The position numbers and the translations under genes are program-made. This document shows positions 54,902 through 63,235 of a stretch of DNA of 64,000 bases, piece by piece. The DNA comes from Salinigranum salinum (GTDB lineage Archaea; Halobacteriota; Halobacteria; Halobacteriales; Haloferacaceae). Every line of letters begins with the position of its first letter. Position 1 is the first letter of the stretch. The notes under the pieces are model-generated. The model saw nothing but the letters and a program-made list of their open reading frames with translations, did no database searches and was not told the DNA's origin. Where the stretch lies: assembly GCF_009176545.1 (NCBI RefSeq), contig NZ_VTOJ01000001.1, forward strand, positions 1,798,001-1,862,000. The letters are read 5' to 3'.

Positions 54902-56149
54902 ATGACACACCGAACGGACGTACTGGTGATCGGTGGTGGAGCGACGGGCGCTGGCGTCGCCCGAGACCTCTCCATGCGTGGCGTCGACGTGACGCTGGCC
55001 GACAGAGGCGGCCTCTCCTCGGGGACGACGGGGCGGTCGCACGGGCTGTTACACAGCGGCGCGCGGTACGCCGAAGCCGACGAGGTGGGGGCCCGCGAGT
55101 GTATCGCGGAGAACCGTATCCTGCGCGAGATCGCCGGCCACTGCGTCGGCGACACCGGCGGGCTGTTCGTCCAGCTCACCGAGGACGACGCCGACTACTT
55201 CGACCGGAAGCTCGCGGCGTGCCGCGAGTACGGTATTCCCGCCGAGGAGATCACCGGTGACGAGGCGCGCGACCGGGTGCCGGACCTCTCCGCCGACGCC
55301 GAACGGGCGATGGTCGTCCCCGACGGCGTCGTCTACCCCTCGCGGCTCGTCGCGGCCAACGCCGCCGCCGTCGAACGCCACGGTGGGACCGTCCTGAGAA
55401 ACGCCCCCGTGGAGTCGATGACGGTCGACGACGACCGGCTCACGGGGGTCCGACTCGGCGGCGACGCCGACACCGACGTCGACGCGACGTACGTGGTGAA
55501 CGCCACCGGAGCGTGGGCCGGGCACGTGGGCGAGATGGCCGGGGTCGACGTCGAGATGCGACCCACCCGTGGCGTGATGGTCGCCGTCGACTACGCCGAC
55601 CTCGGGCCCGTGCTCAACCGCTGTCGGAACCCGGCGGACGGTGACATCATCATCCCGCACGACGATCAGGTCGTGCTGGGGACGACGAGCATCGTCGTCG
55701 ACGATCCCGACGACTACCCCACCGAAGACGAAGAGGTCGAGCGGATGTTCGCGGAGTGTGGCGACATGCTCCCGGCCGTCCGTGACTGCGAGACGATCCG
55801 GACGTGGTGGGGGGTTCGTCCCCTGTACGCCCCGGACGAGGCGTCCCGCGGGAGCCAAAGCGGCGGCGAGGGGGCGAACCGCGGGATCTCGCGTGGTTTC
55901 TTCGTCCTCGACCACGAGGACGAGGGCGTCGAGAACTTCGCGAGCGTCGTCGGCGGGAAGCTGACGAGCTACCGACTGATGGCCGAGGAGACGGCGGACC
56001 TCGTCGCCGACCGACTGGGCGTCGACGAACCGTGTCGGACCGCCGACGAACCGCTGCCGGGCGCGGACGACCCCGGAACACTCGACGGGTTCGTCACGAC
56101 GTACGAGGCCCTGTCGCCGACGGATGAGGACGTGGTGGCCGGCGACTGA
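54902..56149 (+). CDS. FAD-dependent glycerol-3-phosphate dehydrogenase-like protein (GlpA paralogue, short form)
   Basis: A 415-residue flavoprotein whose sequence follows the GlpA at 59614-61347 closely: [59 protein letters not shown], then RCRNPADGDIIIPHDD. It ends at residue 415, before the C-terminal Cys-rich BFD-like [2Fe-2S] domain that the full GlpA has. It may oxidise glycerol-3-phosphate or a related polyol phosphate without an iron-sulphur relay. It is monocistronic. Its stop is in the first copy of a 26-bp tandem repeat. Confidence 0.82.
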   Translation: MTHRTDVLVIGGGATGAGVARDLSMRGVDVTLADRGGLSSGTTGRSHGLLHSGARYAEADEVGARECIAENRILREIAGHCVGDTGGLFVQLTEDDADYFDRKLAACREYGIPAEEITGDEARDRVPDLSADAERAMVVPDGVVYPSRLVAANAAAVERHGGTVLRNAPVESMTVDDDRLTGVRLGGDADTDVDATYVVNATGAWAGHVGEMAGVDVEMRPTRGVMVAVDYADLGPVLNRCRNPADGDIIIPHDDQVVLGTTSIVVDDPDDYPTEDEEVERMFAECGDMLPAVRDCETIRTWWGVRPLYAPDEASRGSQSGGEGANRGISRGFFVLDHEDEGVENFASVVGGKLTSYRLMAEETADLVADRLGVDEPCRTADEPLPGADDPGTLDGFVTTYEALSPTDEDVVAGD

Positions 56150-56177
56150 CCGAGGACGTGGTGGCCGGCGACTGACC
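56126..56177 (+). repeat. 26-bp tandem duplication across the glpA-paralogue stop
   Basis: The 26-bp unit GAGGACGTGGTGGCCGGCGA plus CTGACC occurs twice (56126-56151 and 56152-56177), followed by a third decayed part. Because 26 is not a multiple of three, the extra copy lies downstream of the stop codon and does not extend the protein. Confidence 0.85.
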
Positions 56178-56230
56178 GAGGCCACGGTCGCCGGCGACGC
56201 CGTCGCTCGACGACCACTCGCCTGGGGTGG

Positions 56231-56241
56231 ATTTATAAAAT
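56231..56241 (+). promoter_or_regulatory. TATA box of first HalOD1 gene
   Basis: ATTTATAAAAT is centred 26 bp before ATG 56262. It sets the start and implies a leaderless transcript. Confidence 0.65.
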
Positions 56242-56261
56242 CGCGTGATAATCACCGCGTG

Positions 56262-56504
56262 ATGAGTGGTGACGAGGGACACGAACCGTCGCTGGCCATC
56301 CGAGTCGTCGAGTCGATCGCCACCGCCCGAGGAGTGCGGACGGTCGAACTCGACCCGCTGTCGGACCGACTCGACCTCGAGGCGATGGACCGGTTGTTCG
56401 AGAACAGCTCCGTCCCCATCCGGATCGAGTGTGTCGTCGACGACCTGGTTGTGACGGTAGACACCGACGGCGTCGTCGACGTCTCGCCGGCCGGGACGGA
56501 CTGA
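56262..56504 (+). CDS. HalOD1 output-domain protein, copy 1
   Basis: An 80-residue single-domain HalOD1 protein. The family pattern is seen in LAIRVVESIATARGVRTVELDPL, the acidic RLDLEAMDRLFENS, and the end VDDLVVTVDTDGVVDVS. HalOD1 domains occur in haloarchaea as output domains of signalling proteins, and also alone. It is followed by a similar copy 249 bp on. No other domain is present, so partners must be inferred. Located between the two GlpA-type genes. Confidence 0.75.
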   Translation: MSGDEGHEPSLAIRVVESIATARGVRTVELDPLSDRLDLEAMDRLFENSSVPIRIECVVDDLVVTVDTDGVVDVSPAGTD

Positions 56505-56753
56505 GACGAGCACGGCCGGCCGTCAGTCGGACCGGACTGATCTCTCGAGTACACCGTCTACGACGTGGAGCATCTGACGACCGAGACGGCCGACGCGACC
56601 GGCAGCTACTGGGGGCATCCACGCGGTCCGTGGCGCGAGCAGGACGGCAGGTGACAGCGGGCTCTTCGGACGGAGCGGTCCGTGGGTAGACCACTACTGT
56701 ACCACAGATGTCCGTGCCAGGGCTTAGGCCCCGTCCGCTCGACGTTCCGTATT

Positions 56754-56993
56754 ATGAGTAGTAATCGGGCACACACGACGCCGAGCGTGAGCGTAGTGAA
56801 CGCGGTCGCGGCCGCCAAGGGCGTCCCTCCGGTGAACCTCGATCCCCTCGTGAAATACGTCGACCTCGAGTCGCTCGACGACCTGCTCGCGAACAGCGCC
56901 GACGAGGTCCGGATCACATGCATCATCGACGGGATGGAAGTGGTGGTCGAGGCCGACGGCCACGCCTCCGTCTCGCCGGAGACGACCGACTGA
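56754..56993 (+). CDS. HalOD1 output-domain protein, copy 2
   Basis: A 79-residue paralogue of the protein at 56262: SVSVVNAVAAAKGVPPVNLDPL, DLESLDDLLANS, IIDGMEVVVEADGHASVSPE. The identity with copy 1 is moderate, so duplication is not recent. ATG 56754 is chosen because GCTTAGGC (56722-56729) lies 28 bp before it. It ends 70 bp from the convergent glpC stop. Confidence 0.72.
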   Translation: MSSNRAHTTPSVSVVNAVAAAKGVPPVNLDPLVKYVDLESLDDLLANSADEVRITCIIDGMEVVVEADGHASVSPETTD

Positions 56994-57063
56994 GACGACG
57001 GAACGACCGGGGCCGGGAACGGCACGGAAGAAACGTCGAACGCGTGTCGCCAGACGCCGCCGG

Positions 57064-58362
57064 TCAGACGATCGCCTCTTCGAGCAGCTGGAGCGGGTGG
57101 CGGATCTCATAGCCGCTCCCGTGTTCCATCTGCATCGAACACGTCGGACACTCCGTCATCCCGACGTTGCCCTTCGCGTGGCGCATGTGTTCGAACATGT
57201 CCTCGCCGATCTTCATCGATTTCTCGTACTTCTCGGACTTCCAGCCGTACGTGCCGGAGATGCCCGAACAGGAGGAGCCGACGTCCTCGATCTCGAACCC
57301 CTCGACGTCGCGGAAGAGTTCGACCGCCTGCCGATCCAGTCCCTGGCCACGGGCGTGACACGGCGCGTGGTACGCCAGGTCCGGGTAGTCGACGGTCTTC
57401 CCCTCGAGCGCGCCCTGGACGTCCTCGTAGATGCGGAGGTACTCCAGCGCCTCGTACGTGTGGCTCGACACCTCCTCGATGCCGGAGATCTGGAACAGCT
57501 CGGGATACTCCTGCTTGAGCGACATCGAACAGGAGGTACAGGAGGCGACGACGTCGTACCCCTCGTCGATGAGATCCACGAACTCGGGGACGTTGACGTT
57601 CGCCGCGCGCTCGGCGTCGTCGAGCATCCCGTTGGCGAACATCGGCGTGCCGGAACACCGCTGGCGGGGCACCGCGATCTCGTAGCCGAACTCCTCGAAC
57701 ACCCTGACCAGGGCCTTGCCGACTTCGGGCGTGTTGTAGTTCGAGTAACAGCCGTGGAAGTACGCGATCCGTTTCTCCTCGCTGTGGACCTGCGCGCCGC
57801 CGCGCTCGCGCCACCACTCGCGGAACGTCTGGGTGGCGAACGGGGGGAACTCCCGCTCGGCGGTGATCCCCAGCAGCTTCTCGTTCACTTTCTGGACGAG
57901 GGAGTTGCCCATCACGAAGTTGGTGAGCCGGGGAACCTTGCTCCCCATCTCGGCGAGCGTCCGGTAGTTCGAGAGGATTCTGTTCCTGAGGTACTGCCGC
58001 GAGAGGTGGTCCATCTGGTTCTCGACGTACTCGCCGCGGGCCTTGTTGTGCATCTGGCTCAGCGGCACGCCCGAGGGACAGGCGGTGTCACACCGGAGGC
58101 AGTTCGAGCAGGACATGATCGAGTCGTCGATCTCGACGTCCTCCTTGCGTTTGAGCCGCCACTGCTCCGGTCCCTGGAACTTCGGCCCGGGGAACTCGTC
58201 GTCGACCTCGGCGACCGGACACGACGTATCACACGCCGTGCACTTGTAACAGTTGTCCGCGCCGGGGCGGAGGTCGACACCGTCGTCGAACACGTCGACG
58301 GGCTCGAAGTCGCCGCTACCTGGAACCGAATCGAACTCTGGGGGGGATTGTGCGTCACTCAT
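57064..58362 (-). CDS. glpC: Anaerobic-type glycerol-3-phosphate dehydrogenase subunit C
   Basis: A 432-residue iron-sulphur subunit that links GlpA/GlpB to the membrane quinone pool. Two 4Fe-4S ferredoxin motifs are CYKCTACDTSCPVAE (residues about 38-52) and CSNCLRCDTACPSGVP (about 84-99). Two CCG domains follow (YFHGCYSNYNTPEVGKAL, then RQRCSGTPMF, CTSCSMS, APCHARGQG, SSCSGISGTYG, TECPTCSMQME). Its start overlaps the glpB stop by 4 bp. It is the last gene of glpA-B-C. Confidence 0.95.
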   Translation of the reverse strand: MSDAQSPPEFDSVPGSGDFEPVDVFDDGVDLRPGADNCYKCTACDTSCPVAEVDDEFPGPKFQGPEQWRLKRKEDVEIDDSIMSCSNCLRCDTACPSGVPLSQMHNKARGEYVENQMDHLSRQYLRNRILSNYRTLAEMGSKVPRLTNFVMGNSLVQKVNEKLLGITAEREFPPFATQTFREWWRERGGAQVHSEEKRIAYFHGCYSNYNTPEVGKALVRVFEEFGYEIAVPRQRCSGTPMFANGMLDDAERAANVNVPEFVDLIDEGYDVVASCTSCSMSLKQEYPELFQISGIEEVSSHTYEALEYLRIYEDVQGALEGKTVDYPDLAYHAPCHARGQGLDRQAVELFRDVEGFEIEDVGSSCSGISGTYGWKSEKYEKSMKIGEDMFEHMRHAKGNVGMTECPTCSMQMEHGSGYEIRHPLQLLEEAIV

Positions 58363-59624
58363 GCGGTTTCACCTGCCTCGCGACCCGCGACCACGCCAGT
58401 CGCGAGCGAGACGCCGCTGGCCGACTTCTCGGCGGCGACGTCGGCACCGCCGACGACACCGCCGGCGGCGAAGAGGTTCTCGTACTCTGCGTGTCCGTCG
58501 GCGCGCGTGGGGCGGAGCCGGTCGTCGGGGACGACGCCGAACGTCGCGAACGGGTGGTCGCCGAACGCGTCGTCGACGAACCAGTCGTAGCGGTCGTCCG
58601 GATGGGGGACGTAGCAGTCGAAGATCGGTTCGCGGACGCCCTCGCGCGACGAGTCGATGCCCTTCCCGACGAGCCCACCCGTGGCGAGGACGAACGCGTC
58701 GGCGTGGTAGGGGATCTCGCGGCCGTTCCGGTCGACGACGACCGCCGACAGGTCGCCGTCGTCGGTCTCGTAGCCGACCGCCTTGTTCCCCGACGAGATA
58801 CCGACGCCGGCCTCGTCGAGCGCGTCGAACAGCAGGTCTTCCAGTCGGAGCCCCGGAAGCGACGGCGGACCCATCGGCACCTCGAACACCGCCGCGCCGA
58901 GGTACGATTCGAGGTCGGCTCGCACCTCGTGGCGGTGGTCGTCGCCCAGGAGCGAGGGGAAGCCGACCCGCTCGGCGCCGTCGAGGTGCGGTTCGACCGC
59001 GGCCGCGAGCGCCTCCCGGGTTCCGCGACCGCCGACCGCCTCGTCGGTGTCGAGCGCCTTCGCGTAGCGGGTGATCTTCGCGTCGGCGCGGAACGTCTTC
59101 GGGAACTCGACCGTCACGCCCGACACGTCGAACGGGACGCCCGCCGCGGCGAGGTGGTCGGCCGCGAGCGACGCCTCGAAGTCGGTCATCGTCGCGAACC
59201 CGACCAGCAGGGTGTCGCGGTCGTCCGAGGCGACCCCCGCGGCGGCCGCCCGCGGGTAACGCGCCGTGGGTTTCACCGCACCGCCGTGCGTCGGGACCAG
59301 CGCGTTCGCGTCCGTGTGACTCCCGCGGTACTCGTCGCCGGCGATCTCGTCGAACAGCGCGAGTCCCTCGCGGATGGCGTCCTCGCCGACGATCCGGTAC
59401 GGGTGGCGCTCGGCGAGCGAGTCGAGTCCGGCGAAGGGGTCGGCGAGCGGCCCCTCGCCGTCGCCGGTGAACCCGAGCACGTCGATGAGACCGCTCGCGT
59501 GGCGGAGCGTACTCTTCTTGTACGAGACGAGCCGAACGCTCGCGCCCGTCTCCGCGGCCGACAGCGCCGCGATCGAGCCGGCGACTCCGCCGCCGACTAC
59601 CACGACGTCCTCGCTAATCGGCAT
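58359..59624 (-). CDS. glpB: Anaerobic-type glycerol-3-phosphate dehydrogenase subunit B
   Basis: A 421-residue flavoprotein. The FAD fold is [21 protein letters not shown] at the N-terminus. ATG 59624 overlaps the glpA stop by 11 bp; the longer frame of 452 residues is not needed. Conserved parts include [28 protein letters not shown] and the C-terminal [19 protein letters not shown]. It works with GlpA as the catalytic dimer. Confidence 0.93.
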   Translation of the reverse strand: MPISEDVVVVGGGVAGSIAALSAAETGASVRLVSYKKSTLRHASGLIDVLGFTGDGEGPLADPFAGLDSLAERHPYRIVGEDAIREGLALFDEIAGDEYRGSHTDANALVPTHGGAVKPTARYPRAAAAGVASDDRDTLLVGFATMTDFEASLAADHLAAAGVPFDVSGVTVEFPKTFRADAKITRYAKALDTDEAVGGRGTREALAAAVEPHLDGAERVGFPSLLGDDHRHEVRADLESYLGAAVFEVPMGPPSLPGLRLEDLLFDALDEAGVGISSGNKAVGYETDDGDLSAVVVDRNGREIPYHADAFVLATGGLVGKGIDSSREGVREPIFDCYVPHPDDRYDWFVDDAFGDHPFATFGVVPDDRLRPTRADGHAEYENLFAAGGVVGGADVAAEKSASGVSLATGVVAGREAGETA

Positions 59625-61347
59625 CCCGGTGTCCTCCGTCCGCGGCCGCTCGTTCGACACCCGACTCGTCGCCGACCGCGGGGCCGCCGTCGAACGCGCC
59701 GAAGTCGACGTCGGCACCCGTCCGGACGGGATCGCCGTCGCGGTTCATCGTCGTCGCGTGCAGCAGGTGTTTCAGCATCGCCTGGGAGAGCTGTTCCCCC
59801 CAGAGCGCGTGTTTCTCGCCCTTCCACCGCTCCTGGTACAGCTCGTCGAGCGCCTCCCGGGCGACCGGCTCGGGATACTCCATCGCGAGTTCGTTCGCCA
59901 TCCGGTGACAACAGAAGGCTCCCTGGCAGTTCCCCATCGACGCCCGGGTTCGCAGTCGGACGGCGTTGAGATCCGATCCCGCCTGCTCGATGGCGTCGCG
60001 GACCTCGGCACGGGTGACGCCCTCGCACTCGCACACCGTCGGGTTCGGCTCGTTCGTCTTCAGGACCTCGTCGGCACGCGAACCCAGACGTTGCACCGAA
60101 CGACGACCGATGGGCGACCGCAGGCCGAACTCGTCCATGTAGTCGCGGAGGACCGAGAAGTCGTCGCTCCCCGGCAGGGGGACGTCGGCGGTCCGACACT
60201 CGGTCGTGTCGCCGAACTTCCCGCAGACGTGGTCGGAGATCTTCTCGGCCATCATCCGGAAGGTGGTGAACTTCCCGCCGACGATGCTCGTCATCCCCGG
60301 CAGGTCGTCGCGGTCGGAGTGGTCGAGCAGGAAGAAGTCGCGCGTGATGTCGGTCGGGTCCGTCGTCCCGGTCCCCGGCGGCTCGTACAAGGGTCTGACG
60401 CCCCAGAACGACCGGATCGTCCGTGCCTCCTGCAACATCGGGACGAGTTTGGAGAGTTCGGAGATCATCATGTCGACCTCCCACTGTTCCTCGGGGTAAT
60501 CCTCGGGGTCTTCGACCTCCTCGTCGGTGGTGCCCAGAATCGCGGTGGTCTCGTGCGGGACGATGATGTCGGCGTTGCCCTTCGGCTGACAGCGGTTGAT
60601 CACCGTGTCGACCTGCCGGACGTTCATGATCGTCATGACGCCCTTCGAGGGGCGGACCTCGATGTCGACCCCGGCCATCTCGCCCACGCGCCCGGCCCAC
60701 GCGCCCGTCGCGTTCACGACGTAGTCGGCGTATATCTTCTCGCGACCGCCCGCTTTGCCGTGGACGCGTTTGCCCTCGCCCGACGCGTGTTCGACCTCAC
60801 ATCCGACGACCTCGCCCGCCTCGACCAGTACGTCGACCACCTTCGAGTGGGTCTCGATGCGCGCGCCGTGTTGCTCGGCGGCGGCGGCGTTGGCCACGCA
60901 GAGCCGGAACGGGTCGATCGCCCCGTCGGGCACGCGGATGGCCTTGTCGATGTCCTTCGCGAGGTACGGTTCGAGCTGGCGCGCCTCCCCGTTCGACAGC
61001 ACCTCGGTCGGGATGCCGCACTCCTCGCACCCCTTCAGTTTCTTCTCGAAGTACTCCTCCGTGTCCTCGGGCCGTTTGACGAACAGCCCGCCGGTCATCT
61101 CGACCGTGTGACTCGCGATCTCTCGCAGGACGCGGTTCTCCTCGATGCACTCCTTCGCGCTCGGCTGGTCGGTCACCGCATATCTCCCGCCGCTGTGCAG
61201 CAACCCGTGCATTCGGCCCGTCGTGCCGTGTGTCAGGTTTCCCTGTTCGACGAGCGTGACGTCCATCCCACGCATCGCCAGGTCACGGGCGATTCCCGTC
61301 CCGGTCGATCCCCCGCCGATGACCAGGATCTCTGGTGTGTCTGTCAT
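59614..61347 (-). CDS. glpA: Anaerobic-type glycerol-3-phosphate dehydrogenase subunit A
   Basis: A 577-residue FAD-containing subunit oxidising glycerol-3-phosphate to dihydroxyacetone phosphate. The FAD fold [19 protein letters not shown] starts the protein, followed by [21 protein letters not shown] and [19 protein letters not shown]. The C-terminal BFD-like [2Fe-2S] domain is present: [13 protein letters not shown] and [14 protein letters not shown] (near residues 450-500). It is the first gene of glpA-B-C, divergent from glpK. The final 50 residues are a variable acidic tail. Confidence 0.96.
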   Translation of the reverse strand: MTDTPEILVIGGGSTGTGIARDLAMRGMDVTLVEQGNLTHGTTGRMHGLLHSGGRYAVTDQPSAKECIEENRVLREIASHTVEMTGGLFVKRPEDTEEYFEKKLKGCEECGIPTEVLSNGEARQLEPYLAKDIDKAIRVPDGAIDPFRLCVANAAAAEQHGARIETHSKVVDVLVEAGEVVGCEVEHASGEGKRVHGKAGGREKIYADYVVNATGAWAGRVGEMAGVDIEVRPSKGVMTIMNVRQVDTVINRCQPKGNADIIVPHETTAILGTTDEEVEDPEDYPEEQWEVDMMISELSKLVPMLQEARTIRSFWGVRPLYEPPGTGTTDPTDITRDFFLLDHSDRDDLPGMTSIVGGKFTTFRMMAEKISDHVCGKFGDTTECRTADVPLPGSDDFSVLRDYMDEFGLRSPIGRRSVQRLGSRADEVLKTNEPNPTVCECEGVTRAEVRDAIEQAGSDLNAVRLRTRASMGNCQGAFCCHRMANELAMEYPEPVAREALDELYQERWKGEKHALWGEQLSQAMLKHLLHATTMNRDGDPVRTGADVDFGAFDGGPAVGDESGVERAAADGGHRDAD

Positions 61348-61693
61348 TAATCTTTGTAACCCTGAGGACGCGGGCTACTTTACTTTACCTCTCACGCCGA
61401 CTCGTCAAGTACACGCCGCGGTACCACGTCTCACGATCTCCGAGTACGGACGGCGAGACGACCACCGTGCATCCACCTCGAGCGGCGCGTCGATATCCCT
61501 CGATTCCGTATTTGAGTGGTCTTCGAGGCTCGCACGCGAACGCGTGCATTGATCGTCTAGTTTTCGTCCAGACCTGTTTTCCTGCCGACGAATTAGCAAA
61601 GTTTATCACACACTTTCACACTGTTTACTGGTACCGCCGGACCGTCGGTAAAGAAAACGTCCGGCATGGGCTGGCACACAAGGTGCTACAAAA
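61348..61693. promoter_or_regulatory. 346-bp divergent control region between glpA and glpK
   Basis: For glpA (minus), AAGTAAAGTAG (61374-61384) is about 32 bp from its ATG. For glpK (plus), TGTTTACTGG (61622-61631) gives a transcript starting near 61652, leaving a 5' leader of about 40 bases before ATG 61694. Directly after that TATA is a 19-bp imperfect palindrome TACCGCCGGACCGTCGGTA (61632-61650, mismatches only at positions 6, 14 and the centre). It would let a regulator block glpK transcription. The remaining sequence is A/T-rich without an ORF. Confidence 0.55.
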
Positions 61694-63235
61694 ATGAGTC
61701 AGGACACATACGTCGGTGCGATCGACCAGGGAACGACAGGAACGCGCTTCATGGTGTTCGACCACGCGGGTGAAGTGGTCGCGAACTCCTACGAGAAGCA
61801 CGAACAGATCTACCCGGAGCCCGGCTGGGTGGAACACGACGCGACCGAGATCTGGCGGAACACGAAGCACGTCATCAATACGGCGCTCGACGAGGCAGGC
61901 CTCGACGCCGAGCAGCTCGAGGCCATCGGCATCACGAACCAGCGCGAGACGACCGTGGTGTGGGACGCCGAGACCGGTAAGCCGATCCACAACGCGCTCG
62001 TCTGGCAGGACCGCCGCACGACGGACCGGGTCGAAGAGATTCAGGCCGAGGACAAGGTCGAGTGGATCCGCGGCAAGACCGGGCTGGAGTGTGACGCGTA
62101 CTTCTCGGCGACGAAGGTCGAGTGGATCCTCGACAACGCCGATCCGATCAAGCTCTCGCGGTCGCGTCCCCAGGACGTCCGTGACCGCGCCGAGGACGGC
62201 GAACTTATGATGGGGACCATCGACTCGTGGCTCATCTACAAGCTCACGGGCAACCACATCACCGACGTCACCAACGCGTCGCGGACGATGCTGTACAACA
62301 TCCACGACAACGAGTGGGACCACGAACTCCTCGAGGAGTTCAACGTCCCCGCCTCGATGCTCCCCGAGGTCCGCCCGTCGTCGGACGACGAGTTCTACGG
62401 CACGACGGCGGACGTCGGGTTCCTCGACGCCGACATCCCGGTCGCGGGCGCACTCGGCGACCAGCAGGCCGCACTGTTCGGTCAGACCTGTTTCGACGAG
62501 GGCGACGCGAAGAACACCTACGGCACGGGGTCGTTCATGCTGATGAACACCGGCGAGGAGGCCGTCGCCTCCGAACACGGCCTGCTGACGACGATCGGTT
62601 TCCAGCGCTCGGGCGAACCCGTCCAGTACGCCCTCGAGGGTGCGATCTTCATCACGGGGGCGGCGATCGAGTGGCTCGAGGACATGACGCTCATCGAGAA
62701 CGCGGCCGAGACCGAAGAGCTGGCGCGGTCGGTCGACTCCAGCGACGACGTCTACCTCGTCCCCGCGTTCACCGGGCTCGGTGCCCCGCACTGGGACGGC
62801 CGCGCCCGCGGGACCATCGTCGGGATGACCCGTGGGACGCGCCGCGAACACGTGGTGCGAGCGACGCTCGAGTCGATCGCCTACCAGACGCGCGACGTCG
62901 CCGAGGCGATGGAAGCCGACTCCGGCATCGACATGGGCGCGCTGCGGGTCGACGGCGGGGCCGTGAAGAACAACTTCCTCTGCCAGCTGCAGGCGGACAT
63001 CATCGACACCGACATCGTCCGGCCGGTGGTCGACGAGACGACCGCGCTGGGATCGGCGTACGCGGCGGGACTCGCCGTCGGCTACTGGGACACGATCGAC
63101 GAACTGCGGGACAACTGGCAGGTCGACCGCGAGTTCGAACCCGACGCCGACGCGGATTACGAGTCGAACTACGAGCGCTGGAACGAGGCGGTCGCCCGCG
63201 CCGAAGACTGGGCCCGCGACGGTGGTGACGAGTAG
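61694..63235 (+). CDS. glpK: Glycerol kinase
   Basis: A 513-residue ATP-dependent kinase making sn-glycerol-3-phosphate. FGGY-family motifs: AIDQGTTGTRFMVFD (residues 9-23), NALVWQDRRTTDRV near 95-108, GALGDQQAALFGQ near 253-265, KNTYGTGSFMLMNTG near 272-286, and DGGAVKNNFLCQLQAD near 416-431. It is immediately followed (0 bp) by a membrane protein gene, so uptake and phosphorylation are coupled. Divergent from glpABC, with which it forms the main glycerol route of haloarchaea. Confidence 0.96.
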   Translation: MSQDTYVGAIDQGTTGTRFMVFDHAGEVVANSYEKHEQIYPEPGWVEHDATEIWRNTKHVINTALDEAGLDAEQLEAIGITNQRETTVVWDAETGKPIHNALVWQDRRTTDRVEEIQAEDKVEWIRGKTGLECDAYFSATKVEWILDNADPIKLSRSRPQDVRDRAEDGELMMGTIDSWLIYKLTGNHITDVTNASRTMLYNIHDNEWDHELLEEFNVPASMLPEVRPSSDDEFYGTTADVGFLDADIPVAGALGDQQAALFGQTCFDEGDAKNTYGTGSFMLMNTGEEAVASEHGLLTTIGFQRSGEPVQYALEGAIFITGAAIEWLEDMTLIENAAETEELARSVDSSDDVYLVPAFTGLGAPHWDGRARGTIVGMTRGTRREHVVRATLESIAYQTRDVAEAMEADSGIDMGALRVDGGAVKNNFLCQLQADIIDTDIVRPVVDETTALGSAYAAGLAVGYWDTIDELRDNWQVDREFEPDADADYESNYERWNEAVARAEDWARDGGDE

